DNA of 23,114 bases from CAXOVX01 sp964213345 (GTDB lineage Bacteria > Pseudomonadota > Alphaproteobacteria > Rickettsiales > Midichloriaceae), in the NCBI GenBank assembly GCA_964213345.1, contig CAXOVX010000045.1, forward strand, positions 1 to 23,114, given 5' to 3'. Position 1 is the stretch's first letter. The number at the start of each line of letters is the position of its first letter. The notes beneath the pieces were generated by a model. That model saw nothing but the letters and a program-made list of their open reading frames with translations, was not told where the DNA came from and ran no database searches. Made by a program: the position numbers and the translations under genes. This document shows, in pieces, positions 15,481 through 23,114 of the stretch.

Positions 15481-15545
15481 ACAACATATTCCTCCATTTA
15501 CTATTATCTCCATATATCATACCATCATTCTCTGGGATTAAGCAA

Positions 15546-15935
15546 TTAACTACCTATCTTATTTGCACAAAATCTTAGCGAAGTAAGCCAGTGTTGAAGT
15601 TGTTGGAATCTTACAGGCTTAAAAAAACAGATATCTGCCCCAGCTTGTATGGCAATATCACTTTGGGCGATAGCGTAATCCGATGTTGCGACGGCAATGG
15701 GAATCTTTTCATATTTTACACATTGCCTTACCAACTTTATTACATCTGCCCCAGTGTAATCATGGATGTGCCAGTCTGTCACCAAAAGATCAATATTATT
15801 CTGCTGCATACTGCCCAAAATCGCTTCCCTATTCGCAGCCTCAAACACACCACACTTCAGCTTCTTAAGCTGGTGTATCAGAGTAGTGCGTGCATAAACG
15901 CAATCATCTATAACTAAAACATTCCACATATGCAT
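15546..15935 (-). CDS. single-domain CheY-like response regulator
   Basis: A 129-aa receiver domain with no output domain. Acidic pocket Asp10-Asp11 (VLVIDDCVY), phosphoacceptor Asp54 (LLVTDWHIHDYTGADVI), switch Thr84 (AVATSD) and invariant Lys106 (CFFKPV) are all present, so it should accept a phosphoryl group from a histidine kinase or phosphotransferase. The start is ATG 15935; ATG 15929 is equally possible. No kinase gene is in the window. It may feed a phosphorelay like those controlling the cell cycle in alphaproteobacteria (inference). The phaB gene upstream on the same strand ends about 190 bases away. Confidence 0.9.
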   Translation of the reverse strand: MHMWNVLVIDDCVYARTTLIHQLKKLKCGVFEAANREAILGSMQQNNIDLLVTDWHIHDYTGADVIKLVRQCVKYEKIPIAVATSDYAIAQSDIAIQAGADICFFKPVRFQQLQHWLTSLRFCANKIGS

Positions 15936-16127
15936 CTATCGGTAAACTGCCTTCAATGATGACAACGCTTCCCACGCAACAAAAACCAACGCCCGATTAT
16001 ACATTACAACACTTCTCACTGCACCCTATAAAGCACACCAAACGAAACCAGCAAACCCAGTGAGACAAGAGACCCCCTCTCACCCAATATTCTGCTCTTC
16101 TGCCACCTCTTATAATTAGACTTAGCG

Positions 16128-16847
16128 CTACATATGCAGTCCACCATTAACGGGTATTACTGCACCCGTCACAAAGCCTGCATCTTCACTTCCCAAAAAT
16201 AAAGCAGCTGCTGCTATTTCCCTCACTTCTGCCAACCTCTGCATAGGCACTTTTTCTAAAATTTTTGCCATTGCATCTTGTGGAACCTTAGCTACCATTT
16301 CTGTATTTGTGTATCCTGGAGCAATTGCATTAACTGTAACATTTAATTTGGCTCCCTCTAACGCTAGTGACTTAGTGAACCCTTCAATACCCGCTTTAGT
16401 TGCTGTATAGTTAGTTTGCCCTGCCATGCCATTAGCATTTACAGAGCTAAGGTTAATAATGCGTCCAAATTTAGCATTACGCATTTCTTCAATCACAGCA
16501 CGTGACATATTGAACACTGACGTAAGATTTGTGTTAATCACAGCTATCCAATTTTCGTATGTTTGCTTATGCAACATACCATCTTTTGTGATACCTGCAT
16601 TATTGACCAATATTTCCACATTGCCCCCTAAAGCCTGAGCTGTCATTGCAGTACCGTCTTTGCAAGCACTAAAGTCAGTAACATCCCATTTTACTACCTT
16701 GATTCCAAACTCCATCTCGAATTTCTTGGCTTCTTCATCACCAAAAAGGTAATTCACGGCTACCTTGTACCCCTTTTCCTTAAAAGCAATAGCGATAGCC
16801 TTCCCAATGCCAGTCGTCCCACCCGTTACCAAAACGCGTCTAGTCAT
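16128..16847 (-). CDS. phaB: acetoacetyl-CoA reductase (short-chain dehydrogenase)
   Basis: NADPH-dependent reduction of acetoacetyl-CoA to (R)-3-hydroxybutyryl-CoA, the second step of polyhydroxybutyrate synthesis. I start at ATG 16847, which has AAGGG 8-9 bases upstream and gives MTRRVLVTGGTTGIG; the upstream 17 codons of the longer frame look non-coding. The protein is 239 aa. The cofactor loop TGGTTGIG (8-15) and NNAG (82-85) are present, with catalytic Ser134, Tyr147 and Lys151 (NLSSVNA, NYTATKAG). The SSVN-x8-QTNY context and the C-terminal VNGGLHM are characteristic of PhaB rather than FabG. No phaA or phaC is in the window, so storage polymer synthesis cannot be concluded. It lies within the segment bracketed by the inverted repeats. 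Confidence 0.9.
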   Translation of the reverse strand: MTRRVLVTGGTTGIGKAIAIAFKEKGYKVAVNYLFGDEEAKKFEMEFGIKVVKWDVTDFSACKDGTAMTAQALGGNVEILVNNAGITKDGMLHKQTYENWIAVINTNLTSVFNMSRAVIEEMRNAKFGRIINLSSVNANGMAGQTNYTATKAGIEGFTKSLALEGAKLNVTVNAIAPGYTNTEMVAKVPQDAMAKILEKVPMQRLAEVREIAAAALFLGSEDAGFVTGAVIPVNGGLHM

Positions 16848-17343
16848 ACAACACACCCTTATTAAAAAAAATGTATACAATATGTAGTCTAGATACACAG
16901 CTGTATTTAGTCAATGAGGTTATCAAAAATAAAGGAAGTTATCGAAAAAATAGGAAGTTTATGGATATTTTAATAAAATATTCAATATATTTCTTGCATG
17001 TGATAGCGTTATCGGTTTGAAATTAGCTCAATAACATGAGCACGATAAGTGAAAAATTAGATAAGGCTCTAATTTGGGTCTTTGTAACACAGAAATAAGC
17101 TACTGCCTTTTGTAGGGGCCTAGAATCCGAAAATTCGTTGAATTCTTTCTTCCTGTTTTCGTGTACTATACGTAACCTCTTCTACTTTGCAATCACAACT
17201 GTATTTTTGGTTTTTCTCTGAGAAAATTGCAATGCATGGATCACATTTCTCCTTTATGGGGCTATTGCAAGATGGATACAGGTATAGGATAATGTAAGGA
17301 AGGGTTTTGAAAAAGAACAGAGATTCCCCTCGTTGAACTCACA
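16848..17343. other. AT-rich intergenic region
   Basis: About 500 bases between the divergent phaB and rlmE genes. No convincing gene or RNA seen. It should hold promoters for both; no clean -35/-10 pair is evident. Confidence 0.4.
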
Positions 17344-17445
17344 TCACCACTTCTTTTCTTCATACTTTTTTATCCAAATAACGACCCCCTTGCTAGTTCC
17401 TAGCATCATACATATTTCTTCTATATCTACTCCTTCATCGATCTA
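17344..17445 (-). pseudogene. helix-turn-helix fragment of a transposase
   Basis: A frame of 32 codons between two stops reads DEGVDIEEICMMLGTSKGVV, then IWIKKYEEKK. This is the typical first helix-turn-helix of IS630-type or related transposases (E-G-x-x-I-x-E-I-x-x-x-L-G-x-S-K-x-x-V-x-x-W-I-K-x-Y). Nothing else of the gene remains. Confidence 0.45.
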
Positions 17446-17453
17446 CGTAAGAG

Positions 17454-17474
17454 AGTTTCCGAAAGAAGCCTATT
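17454..17474 (+). repeat. intergenic 20-mer repeat, copy 3
   Basis: AGTTTCCGAAAGAAGCCTATT, with one extra C compared with the copies at 7030 and 8206. It lies about 65 bases before the rlmE start. Confidence 0.5.
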
Positions 17475-17539
17475 GACTATCGGCGGTTACAGCGTTAATT
17501 TTGCATGAACTTGAAATTTGCAAAAAGGTCATAAAGGAC

Positions 17540-18190
17540 ATGCGAAAACAGCGCGTATTAACAGCTAAAGGACGTAAAGTATCTTCTACAAAGTGGATAG
17601 CACGCCATATTAATGATGACTATGTGATAATGGCGAAAAAACAAGGATTTAGGTCACGAGCTGCTTTTAAGCTATTGAACATTGACCTTAAATATCAGAT
17701 ACTAAAAACGTGTAAAAATTGCATTATAGATCTTGGGTGCGCTCCAGGAAGCTGGTTGCAAGTTATTAAACAAAAAGCGAATCCTGCTACACTAATACTT
17801 GGGGTAGATATCATTGAAGTACAACCAATTGATGGCACCATTGCTTTACTCGGAGATTTTACTGAGCAACATACCATTACATCATTAATATCGTATATAA
17901 ATAATAGATCCGTAGATTTTGTTGTTAGTGATATGGCTGCGCCTGCGTCTGGGGATAGGCATATAGACCATATTAGAATTATGCATTTGGTTACTCAGGC
18001 ATTACATTTTTCCATTCTTAATCTGTGTCACGATGGACATTTCATTGCTAAGTTATTACAGGGCAATAAAATTGCGAGCATTATGGCATTGACAAAAAAA
18101 CACTTTAAAAAAGTTGAGTTATTCAAACCCGAGGCAAGTTATAAAGATTCATCTGAAATTTTTTTGATAGCATTAGGTAAAAATGAATAG
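17540..18190 (+). CDS. rlmE: 23S rRNA 2'-O-ribose U2552 methyltransferase
   Basis: SAM-dependent methylation of U2552 in the 23S A-loop, a late step in 50S assembly. I chose ATG 17540 (216 aa), which gives the N-terminus expected from RlmE; a TTG at 17501 would add 13 residues. The Lys-Asp-Lys-Glu catalytic tetrad is complete: Lys44 (SRAAFKL), Asp131 (VVSDMAAPASG), Lys171 (FIAKLLQG) and Glu206 (SYKDSSEIFLIA). The SAM-binding loop is IIDLGCAPGSWLQV (62-75). AAAGGAC just before the ATG is a close Shine-Dalgarno. The Nudix gene follows 41 bases later on the same strand, so the two may be cotranscribed. Confidence 0.94.
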   Translation: MRKQRVLTAKGRKVSSTKWIARHINDDYVIMAKKQGFRSRAAFKLLNIDLKYQILKTCKNCIIDLGCAPGSWLQVIKQKANPATLILGVDIIEVQPIDGTIALLGDFTEQHTITSLISYINNRSVDFVVSDMAAPASGDRHIDHIRIMHLVTQALHFSILNLCHDGHFIAKLLQGNKIASIMALTKKHFKKVELFKPEASYKDSSEIFLIALGKNE

Positions 18191-18231
18191 ATAAGATGCT
18201 ATTACCTTAATACCTATAACATAGTACAAAA

Positions 18232-18738
18232 ATGAATACATTGGACCTACAAACACTGCGTAAATCGGCAATAGAAAAATTGCTCTCACGTAATCGTAAT
18301 GTACTTGCAGCATATCTTGTGCTAATTGATTCAAATCAGCAGATTTTGCTGTATAAACGCCACAATACAGGGTTTTGTGACAACAGATATAGTTTAGTAG
18401 CTGGACACGTAGAAAAGCATGAGAGTATATTAGAGGCTTTAATTAGGGAAACATCCGAAGAATCTGGAATCAGACTACGTGAAGAAGATTTGACTCAAAT
18501 GACTGCAGTGCATCGCTTTAGCTACCTTGGTGATATCTTAGATTTTTTTGTATTATGCAAAAAATGGGAAGGCCAAATCCAAAACTTGGAGCCCGAAAAG
18601 TGCGCGGAACTAAGATTTTTTCCACTATCTGCATTGCCCGCAGATTTAATACCATACGTTAGGGTAGGTGTAGAGTCAGTTGTAAAAAATATTCCATATG
18701 TTGTGTATGGCTGGGATGATGTTGATAGAGCATTATAA
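18232..18738 (+). CDS. Nudix hydrolase
   Basis: 168-aa hydrolase of nucleoside diphosphates linked to another moiety. A perfect Nudix box G-x5-E-x7-R-E-U-x-E-E-x-G-U spans residues 58-80 (GHVEKHES to EESGI) and should bind the catalytic Mg2+. The core begins AAYLVLIDSNQQILLYKRHN with the usual substrate-face strand, and YSLVAGHVE leads into the box. HRFSYLGDILDFFVLCKKWEG and LRFFPLSALP form the second half. Such stand-alone proteins include dNTP and nucleotide-sugar sanitisers; the substrate cannot be told here. It is 41 bases after rlmE. Confidence 0.9.
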   Translation: MNTLDLQTLRKSAIEKLLSRNRNVLAAYLVLIDSNQQILLYKRHNTGFCDNRYSLVAGHVEKHESILEALIRETSEESGIRLREEDLTQMTAVHRFSYLGDILDFFVLCKKWEGQIQNLEPEKCAELRFFPLSALPADLIPYVRVGVESVVKNIPYVVYGWDDVDRAL

Positions 18739-19014
18739 TATAATTTTTAACCATTAATTGTAAAAATAATTGATGGACCGTTTTTAAAACTCGCTTATGC
18801 ATGATGATGTACGAGGAACATACAGAGTACAGAACCGCAATGTATGATTACGAGGCTGTCGGAAAAATAATAATTTTGTAGAGAATTTTAGGAAAGCAAA
18901 AACGCAACCGGAGAGCTTTGCAAGCAAAAATGAGCCACAGCGTAAGTGTATACGTGAGGGCGTAAACAGGCCTTGACGACAAAATAGCACAAGAATATCC
19001 TCCAGACAGTCCCC
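18739..19014. other. spacer before the right inverted-repeat arm
   Basis: About 275 bases. An 89-codon minus-strand frame (19053-18784) crosses the repeat boundary, has no ribosome binding site and resembles no protein I know; I do not call it. No RNA gene seen. Confidence 0.4.
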
Positions 19015-19200
19015 ATAGTCAAATGGAAAATGATTGTGTTTTAGAAGCAGCATCTACAGCATCAGCTAAAGAAAGGTGTTTTTCTAACCTCAACTATGGA
19101 TTAGATAGGTAAGATATGTTATTAAGTTGAGGCGGCAGATATTTAGGATATTTTATTTTATGTAAGATTTTTACAAGATACGACAACATAAGGTATCTGC

Positions 19201-19985
19201 ATGAAAAGAGATATTAATCATCAACAAAAATCAGAACTATTCATTTTTGTTGACGATTTTTGTAAAGCGATAGATGCATGGCTAAAGAACAAATTGTTAG
19301 CAGACGAAGAGCATCGAAATCCGACTAGAACGCTAGAGATATGGCTATCTGAGGTTATGACAATTGAGCTGCTTTAGCAACAATCTCCATGTAGAAACTT
19401 CAAATAGATTTTTCTACTTTGCCTTCATATGAGAGATTTTTAACACTAAAAAGAAGAAGAATACTTGAATGGTATTGTAATCAGGCGAAAAACAGTGTGC
19501 TATCCTACATAGATTCAACATCCATAGCCATTTGTCATCCGAAAAGAATTACGCGAAATATTGTGCAAAGCTAGGTAACCCCAGTAAGGGCTGGTTTCTT
19601 GGATTAAAATTACACGTTGTGATTAATGAAATAAGCGAGATTCAAGGTATTAAATTGACGCCTGGCAATGGAGTGCCGGCTTCATCCATCACAAAAACGC
19701 CTCACTGGCTTGTTGTTTGGGGATACAGGGTACATAAAAAAGAAGCTCTTTGAAGAATTATACAGTGAGGACTAAATTAGTTACGGGGATAAAAAAGGGC
19801 ACGAAAAATGTGCTGACACCCTTTTTGAAAAGAATTTACTTCGAAAGCACTCAATCGTAGAAACCGTTTTTGCAGTACTCAAGGGCCAATTTGAGCTTGA
19901 ACATACCAGACATTGCTCCGTTTGGAATGCTCTAGTATATATTCTATCTTCTCTTTGTGCATACCTCAAATCTTCCAAACCTTCT
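19201..19985 (+). pseudogene. IS982-type transposase remnant (right arm copy)
   Basis: Same broken gene as at 14136-14920, here on the plus strand. It starts at ATG 19201, has a TAG after MTIELL, then a large internal gap, GWFLGLKLHVVINEISEIQG (19532-19753 frame; Gly to Ser change compared with the left copy), and the IVETVFAVLKGQ C-terminal block. Inactive. Confidence 0.65.
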
Positions 19986-19995
19986 ATCTCTTTTT

Positions 19996-20187
19996 CTATT
20001 CTAATCCATGCTTGAGGTTTAATATTTTAACTAGTAATAATCTTATTAGAAAAACACTTAAATACCCAAAATTTTTTGGTTGGATTTTTGAATTTAGTGG
20101 ATAAGGTGGTAAAGATAATAAACTGTATTTTTCTTTTTCTACCATTTTTCTTGTATTTTGCGATTTATGGAAGCTGGCGTTATCCAT
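19996..20187 (-). pseudogene. IS630-type transposase C-terminal fragment (right arm copy)
   Basis: Encodes the same MDNASFHKSQNTRKMVEKEK segment as 13934-14125. It is bounded upstream by the truncated MITE end (20188-20226), so the N-terminal part present in the left copy is missing here. Confidence 0.62.
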
Positions 20188-20226
20188 TATATCAATTTTC
20201 CATTTTTAAATAAGCACTAGGAGTGC
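20188..20226 (+). mobile_element. truncated MITE end
   Basis: TTATATCAATTTTCCATTTT, then TAAATAAGCACTAGGAGTGC: the terminus of MITE copy 2 carried along by the segmental duplication and cut at the repeat boundary. Confidence 0.65.
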
Positions 20227-20550
20227 GTGTTATATGGCCTATCTATCATCTCTCTACCTCAGTCACTGTAAATGAAAATCTTCATTACTTATACTAATAC
20301 TTTAATCGTAATTACCACTATTTTTCATTTTGACTATACACACAAGCACGGCACAAAACCTAACAAGTTCGTTAGACATCATCCAACTTATACGACCTCC
20401 ATCGCAACTAATGGCTTCGCAGTAAAACGTACTCCCCAGCTTTGCAAGAAGACCCGCCTAACGGAGGGAAACCAGACACCCTCAAACAAAGCTTGCACAA
20501 TATATGGTATGATAAGCATATTGTTTCAGCAAGCCCTGTTGGGCCCCCAA
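20227..20550. other. region downstream of atpE with a nested hairpin
   Basis: About 325 bases without a supported gene. The b-type ATP synthase subunit genes often found after atpE are not here. An extended hairpin lies at 20438-20493: AGCTTTG (20438-20444) pairs with CAAAGCT (20487-20493), and inside it GAGGG (20464-20468) pairs with CCCTC (20479-20483). It begins about 58 bases after the atpE stop as transcribed, so a 3'-UTR structure or a small RNA is possible. Confidence 0.35.
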
Positions 20551-20775
20551 CTATACAACAACGAAAAGCAATAATATTGCAAGTACAAAAGCAAATAGAC
20601 CCATAGCCTCAGCGAGGCCAGCGCCTATAAAAGCACTTTTCATCAATTGCTGCTCTACTGAAGGATTACGTGCCAACCCATTCAACAAAGCGGAGAATAT
20701 ATTGCCAACTCCAATGGCAGCACCTAACATTGCTATTGCGGTAAGTCCTATACCAATATACTTTAATTCTGACAT
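20551..20775 (-). CDS. atpE: F1Fo ATP synthase subunit c
   Basis: Proteolipid of the rotating membrane ring. It is 74 aa with two membrane helices (about 7-31 and 45-74). The first helix carries the glycine-rich packing motif MLGAAIGVGNIFSALLNGLA, the cytoplasmic loop is Arg36-Asn37-Pro38 (ARNPSV), and the proton-carrying Glu56 lies in GAGLAEAMGLFAF. The length and RNP loop are typical of alphaproteobacteria. It follows atpB by 127 bases on the same strand. Confidence 0.95.
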   Translation of the reverse strand: MSELKYIGIGLTAIAMLGAAIGVGNIFSALLNGLARNPSVEQQLMKSAFIGAGLAEAMGLFAFVLAILLLFVVV

Positions 20776-20902
20776 ATTTTGCTTCTCTCCATAATTATTT
20801 TGTTACAAAATTACCAACTGATGATTATCAGATTTTCTCACAGCTGGCAAATTACTTATCAACATTCTGTTGACGAAATTTTCCTGTTAGCCCTATACTG
20901 AG

Positions 20903-21661
20903 TTAATGCAGATTTAAAGCATCGCTAAGATACACACAAGATAACACTGTAAATATGTAGGCTTGCAAAATTGCAATAAATATCTCGAATCCTGTAAGCA
21001 AGGTTAGCAGGGCCAACGGCAGTGCACCAAACCATCCAGATATGATAATTAATGATGCAATGACTTTGAGCATAATATGTCCTGCAGTCATATTAGCCGC
21101 TAACCGTAACGACAAGCTAACAGGTCTTGCTAAATAGGCGAACAACTCGATTACAAACATTAGCGGCATTAGTAAAATCGGCGTTCCTTCTGGAACAAAT
21201 AGGGCAATATAATGCACGCCGTGTTTTACGAACCCTATCAAAGTTACGCTAATAAAAATAAATATTGCTATACTAAAAGTTACAATAATATGACTTGTAA
21301 CAGTAAACGTACCAGGTATCATGGATGTCAAGTTAGCTATCAATAAAAACGCATATAGGGTAAACACAAATGGTACATATTTTTTGGCTAACGGACCTGC
21401 AGTACTTTTTACCACATCGACAACTACTTCGTAAAGCATCTCCATGGCAACAGCAAGCCTACTAACGGAAGGTGCTGCTTGACCACCATCTTTGGAATTC
21501 ACGTGCTCTTTTCTGCGCACGACACTTAGAGCACCAGCTACCATCAATATCAGCGAAGCTATTAGCATAAACAAAGTAGAATTTGTAAACGAGAGGTTAA
21601 ACCCTCCTACACTAATTTTAAAAATTGGATGTACTATAAACTGCTCTAGCGGATTATGCAT
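20903..21661 (-). CDS. atpB: F1Fo ATP synthase subunit a
   Basis: Stator subunit forming the proton half-channels against the c ring. It is 252 aa with about five or six membrane segments. The essential arginine is Arg186 in PVSLSLRLAANMTAGHIML, and the last helices contain GFEIFIAILQAYIFTVLSCVYLSDALNLH, the conserved C-terminal signature with the channel Gln. The N-terminus MHNPLEQFIVHPIF matches alphaproteobacterial AtpB. It is upstream of atpE; no atpI precedes it, and the divergent neighbour is the orphan gene at 21920. Confidence 0.95.
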   Translation of the reverse strand: MHNPLEQFIVHPIFKISVGGFNLSFTNSTLFMLIASLILMVAGALSVVRRKEHVNSKDGGQAAPSVSRLAVAMEMLYEVVVDVVKSTAGPLAKKYVPFVFTLYAFLLIANLTSMIPGTFTVTSHIIVTFSIAIFIFISVTLIGFVKHGVHYIALFVPEGTPILLMPLMFVIELFAYLARPVSLSLRLAANMTAGHIMLKVIASLIIISGWFGALPLALLTLLTGFEIFIAILQAYIFTVLSCVYLSDALNLH

Positions 21662-21850
21662 TTTTTTACGTCAAATCATTGACTCTACATTCAGTGCATA
21701 GACTACACCGATTATGATTTTCTTGCAATGTAATTTGATTAATACCTCCTTTTTGCTCTAAAATTCTCCAAGCGATTCATTAATTGAAGTCATATATGGA
21801 TATGATTTGAAATTTTATGAATTAGATGATAAAAATATAAAGAAATATTG

Positions 21851-21878
21851 TTGATTTAAGTAAAATTACCTGTACCAT
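21851..21878 (+). promoter_or_regulatory. possible promoter of the orphan gene
   Basis: TTGATT, 16-base spacer, TACCAT, about 40 bases before the ATG at 21920. It has the same -35 as the tmRNA promoter. Confidence 0.3.
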
Positions 21879-21919
21879 TCTTGCACTATTAGCATCACTG
21901 TAGGATTGTGGGAGGTCTT

Positions 21920-22804
21920 ATGAAGGGAGGGTTAGGATTGCATGAGATTTATAATAAGATGATCAAGTTTTCAAGGGTTACAAGCCTTGATCTACCTGAA
22001 CATGGCGATTTTGGCCTCCTTCAAAAAAATGCAGATTATCCCGATGCTAAGTATTGGGAAAAGTATTCTGTGTTCTGCACGCAAGAATCCGTTGATAGGT
22101 TTGGTAGCTTTCTTTTTGTCGTAGCGTCGTTCTTCATGCGAGATATTGAGCTACAAGCAAAAAACTTGCGCAACAAGATAGAGGTACAGGAGAAAATTGT
22201 AGAAAATGTATATGATATAGTTCCAGTAACGGGATTACTGGAAAAAAATGATGTCTTAAAAGATTTAGCAAAAGATGGTAATGATGTCAATTTAACTAAT
22301 GTAATATTATTTAATTGTATTGCAGAAAAATTAAATAAGACAGATATTGATGGAGTTGGTGCCAAAAGAATATTTGAGTTGCTGGATGTATTGAAAGAGG
22401 TTCAGCCACAACTACCAGCAGCTAAAGAGTACGTTCAGGATTGCAAAAGGGCTTTAATAGCTACACTTATTCTCATACATCCACATACTCTAAAAAGAAA
22501 GATAGCACAACAGCGAGAACTAGCACCAATAGAATTGAACGATACGGAATATATGAAAGTGCCAGTAGTAAAGGCTGGATTGAGAAATTATGGGAAAATT
22601 ACCGGTACTGACAGTCTAACAAGGATAAAAGAGTTCATATTGGATTTGATTGAGAAGATTTGTAATGTGTACAACAAGAAAACTGGGAAGAATAGCATTG
22701 ATGATATGTATAAATTAGCGGAGGGTAATGATGTAAAAAATACACTCTTCACTACTGCCACTTCAGGGAGGAACTTGGCGAGTACTGCTTCCAATTTAAA
22801 ATGA
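21920..22804 (+). CDS. hypothetical protein of 294 residues
   Basis: Start at ATG 21920, with GGAGG at 21911-21915; a GTG at 21908 in the same frame overlaps the Shine-Dalgarno and is unlikely. The protein is soluble-looking, mainly helical and lysine-rich. Apart from FGSFLFVVASFFM (about 64-76) and ALIATLILIHPHTL (about 182-195) there is no clear membrane segment and no signal peptide. DIELQAKNLRNKIEVQEKIV (about 78-97) could be a short coiled coil. I recognise no domain. It stands alone, divergent from atpB and followed by mobile-element remnants, which would suit a lineage-specific or effector-type protein, but that is only inference. Confidence 0.72.
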   Translation: MKGGLGLHEIYNKMIKFSRVTSLDLPEHGDFGLLQKNADYPDAKYWEKYSVFCTQESVDRFGSFLFVVASFFMRDIELQAKNLRNKIEVQEKIVENVYDIVPVTGLLEKNDVLKDLAKDGNDVNLTNVILFNCIAEKLNKTDIDGVGAKRIFELLDVLKEVQPQLPAAKEYVQDCKRALIATLILIHPHTLKRKIAQQRELAPIELNDTEYMKVPVVKAGLRNYGKITGTDSLTRIKEFILDLIEKICNVYNKKTGKNSIDDMYKLAEGNDVKNTLFTTATSGRNLASTASNLK

Positions 22805-22916
22805 GCAAGTGCAAGGATGAGAATGAGGGAATGCGTGGTTAGTCGGTACATGTCCAGGTTCGAGTTTCACTGCACGACGAAGTGATTCGTTAAAAAGTGA
22901 GAGTAGTGCTGACAGG

Positions 22917-23030
22917 TTATGCCAAATTTCATTTATAAATGGACACTGGGAGTATAAGGGTAAGGGAGGAAGGAGAGGGGGTGGAATAAAAGGCATGCAT
23001 CTTATACAACGCAACGGCGTAAACGTTGTA
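22917..23030 (+). mobile_element. MITE copy 4, diverged and interrupted
   Basis: Begins TTATGCCAAATTTCATTTAT, then AAATGGACACTGGGAG and AAGGGTAAGGGAGGAAGG, following copy 3 block by block. ACAACGCAACGGCGTAAACG corresponds to the AGCAACGCAACAACATGAACG block near the right end of copy 3. The terminal inverted repeat is missing because an IS982-type end begins at 23031. Confidence 0.55.
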
Positions 23031-23114
23031 ACCCCGAAGTAAGGCTAAGGAATGGATAAAGGGACTGATGCTGGATGGTTTGTATTTTCAGGAGTTAAAG
23101 ACGCTATTATTTGA
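23031..23114 (+). mobile_element. left end of an IS982-type element, cut by the window edge
   Basis: CCCGAAGTAAGGCTAAGGAA, then TGGATAA repeats the left end of the element at 811 exactly over 27 bases; the sequence then diverges. It probably continues beyond the window as a related element or fragment. Confidence 0.5.

Larger units (their letters stand above)
19015..20226 (-). repeat. 1212-bp inverted repeat, right arm
   Basis: Near-identical reverse complement of 13895-15106. Left boundary at ATAGTCAAATGG (19015). The right boundary lies in the MITE palindrome-like GCACTAGGAGTGC (ends 20226), after which the sequence differs completely from MITE copy 2. Only the terminal part of the MITE is included. 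Confidence 0.88.

Noticed and set aside
15143..15520. Single 125-aa protein
   Set aside because: The middle third is MITE sequence; only the C-terminal part has transposase character, so it is an interrupted fragment and not one gene.
16848..16898. Upstream extension of phaB by 17 codons
   Set aside because: The added residues are a non-conserved hydrophobic run; the ATG at 16847 has a good Shine-Dalgarno and matches the family's start.
18784..19053. 89-codon minus-strand frame
   Set aside because: It crosses the inverted-repeat boundary, has no Shine-Dalgarno and no recognisable pattern.
13895..20226. Composite transposon carrying phaB and rlmE as cargo
   Set aside because: The arms contain only inactive transposase pieces and the cargo is ordinary chromosomal genes, so a segmental inverted duplication is the simpler reading.
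20272..20574. 100-codon plus-strand frame
   Set aside because: It overlaps the atpE end, has low-complexity composition and no start signal.
22855..22880. GGTTCGAGT, resembling a tRNA T-loop
   Set aside because: The flanks do not form a 5-bp T-stem, and no acceptor or anticodon arm could be assembled around it.
1..23114. CRISPR array or prophage block
   Set aside because: No regularly spaced repeats and no phage structural, packaging or integrase genes were seen.

Overview
AT-rich chromosomal window from an alphaproteobacterium. The host-restricted Rickettsiales/Holosporales type is most likely. Clues are the circularly permuted (two-piece) tmRNA gene, a zapA gene followed by a 6S-like RNA, pyruvate phosphate dikinase beside a GAPDH lacking the usual NAD-binding Asp, a lone CheY-like receiver, phaB, and a very heavy load of dead insertion sequences. 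Family or genus cannot be fixed from the sequence alone.

Layout. 1-1815: remnants only, namely a partial unknown reading frame, an IS5-like transposase remnant and a complete but dead IS982-type element (811-1812). 1846-6824: minus-strand block recA > ppdK > prfB, with prfB carrying the classical RF2 +1 programmed frameshift. 7089-9549: minus-strand block gap > small coiled-coil gene > zapA > 6S-like RNA, then a small broken gene. 9845-12190: a diverged tandem duplication. Each unit has a small hydrophobic-protein gene followed by a tmRNA gene. The left tmRNA (10855-11035) is a decayed copy; the right one (about 11903-12190) looks functional and encodes the tag ANDNNVVNNARAFAFA. 12273-12650: HIT-family protein. 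12779-15421: transposon graveyard (IS481-, IS630- and IS982-type remnants) with nested copies of a roughly 125-130 bp MITE.

A 1212-bp segment of that graveyard (13895-15106) recurs inverted and almost identical at 19015-20226. Between the two arms lie a CheY-like receiver, phaB, rlmE and a Nudix hydrolase. 20551-21661: atpE and atpB of F1Fo ATP synthase on the minus strand, without the b-subunit genes next to them. 21920-22804: an orphan 294-aa protein. The right edge holds another MITE copy and an IS982-type end.

How the genes fit together. PPDK (pyruvate to PEP) and an alphaproteobacterial-type GAPDH suggest that triose/hexose phosphates are made in the gluconeogenic direction. RF2, RlmE and tmRNA are translation and ribosome maintenance or rescue functions; RecA is recombination; AtpB/AtpE form the proton channel. 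The most unusual structures are the decayed tandem tmRNA copy with its small-protein paralogs, the MITEs nested inside transposases, and the 1.2-kb inverted repeats bracketing 3.9 kb of housekeeping genes.
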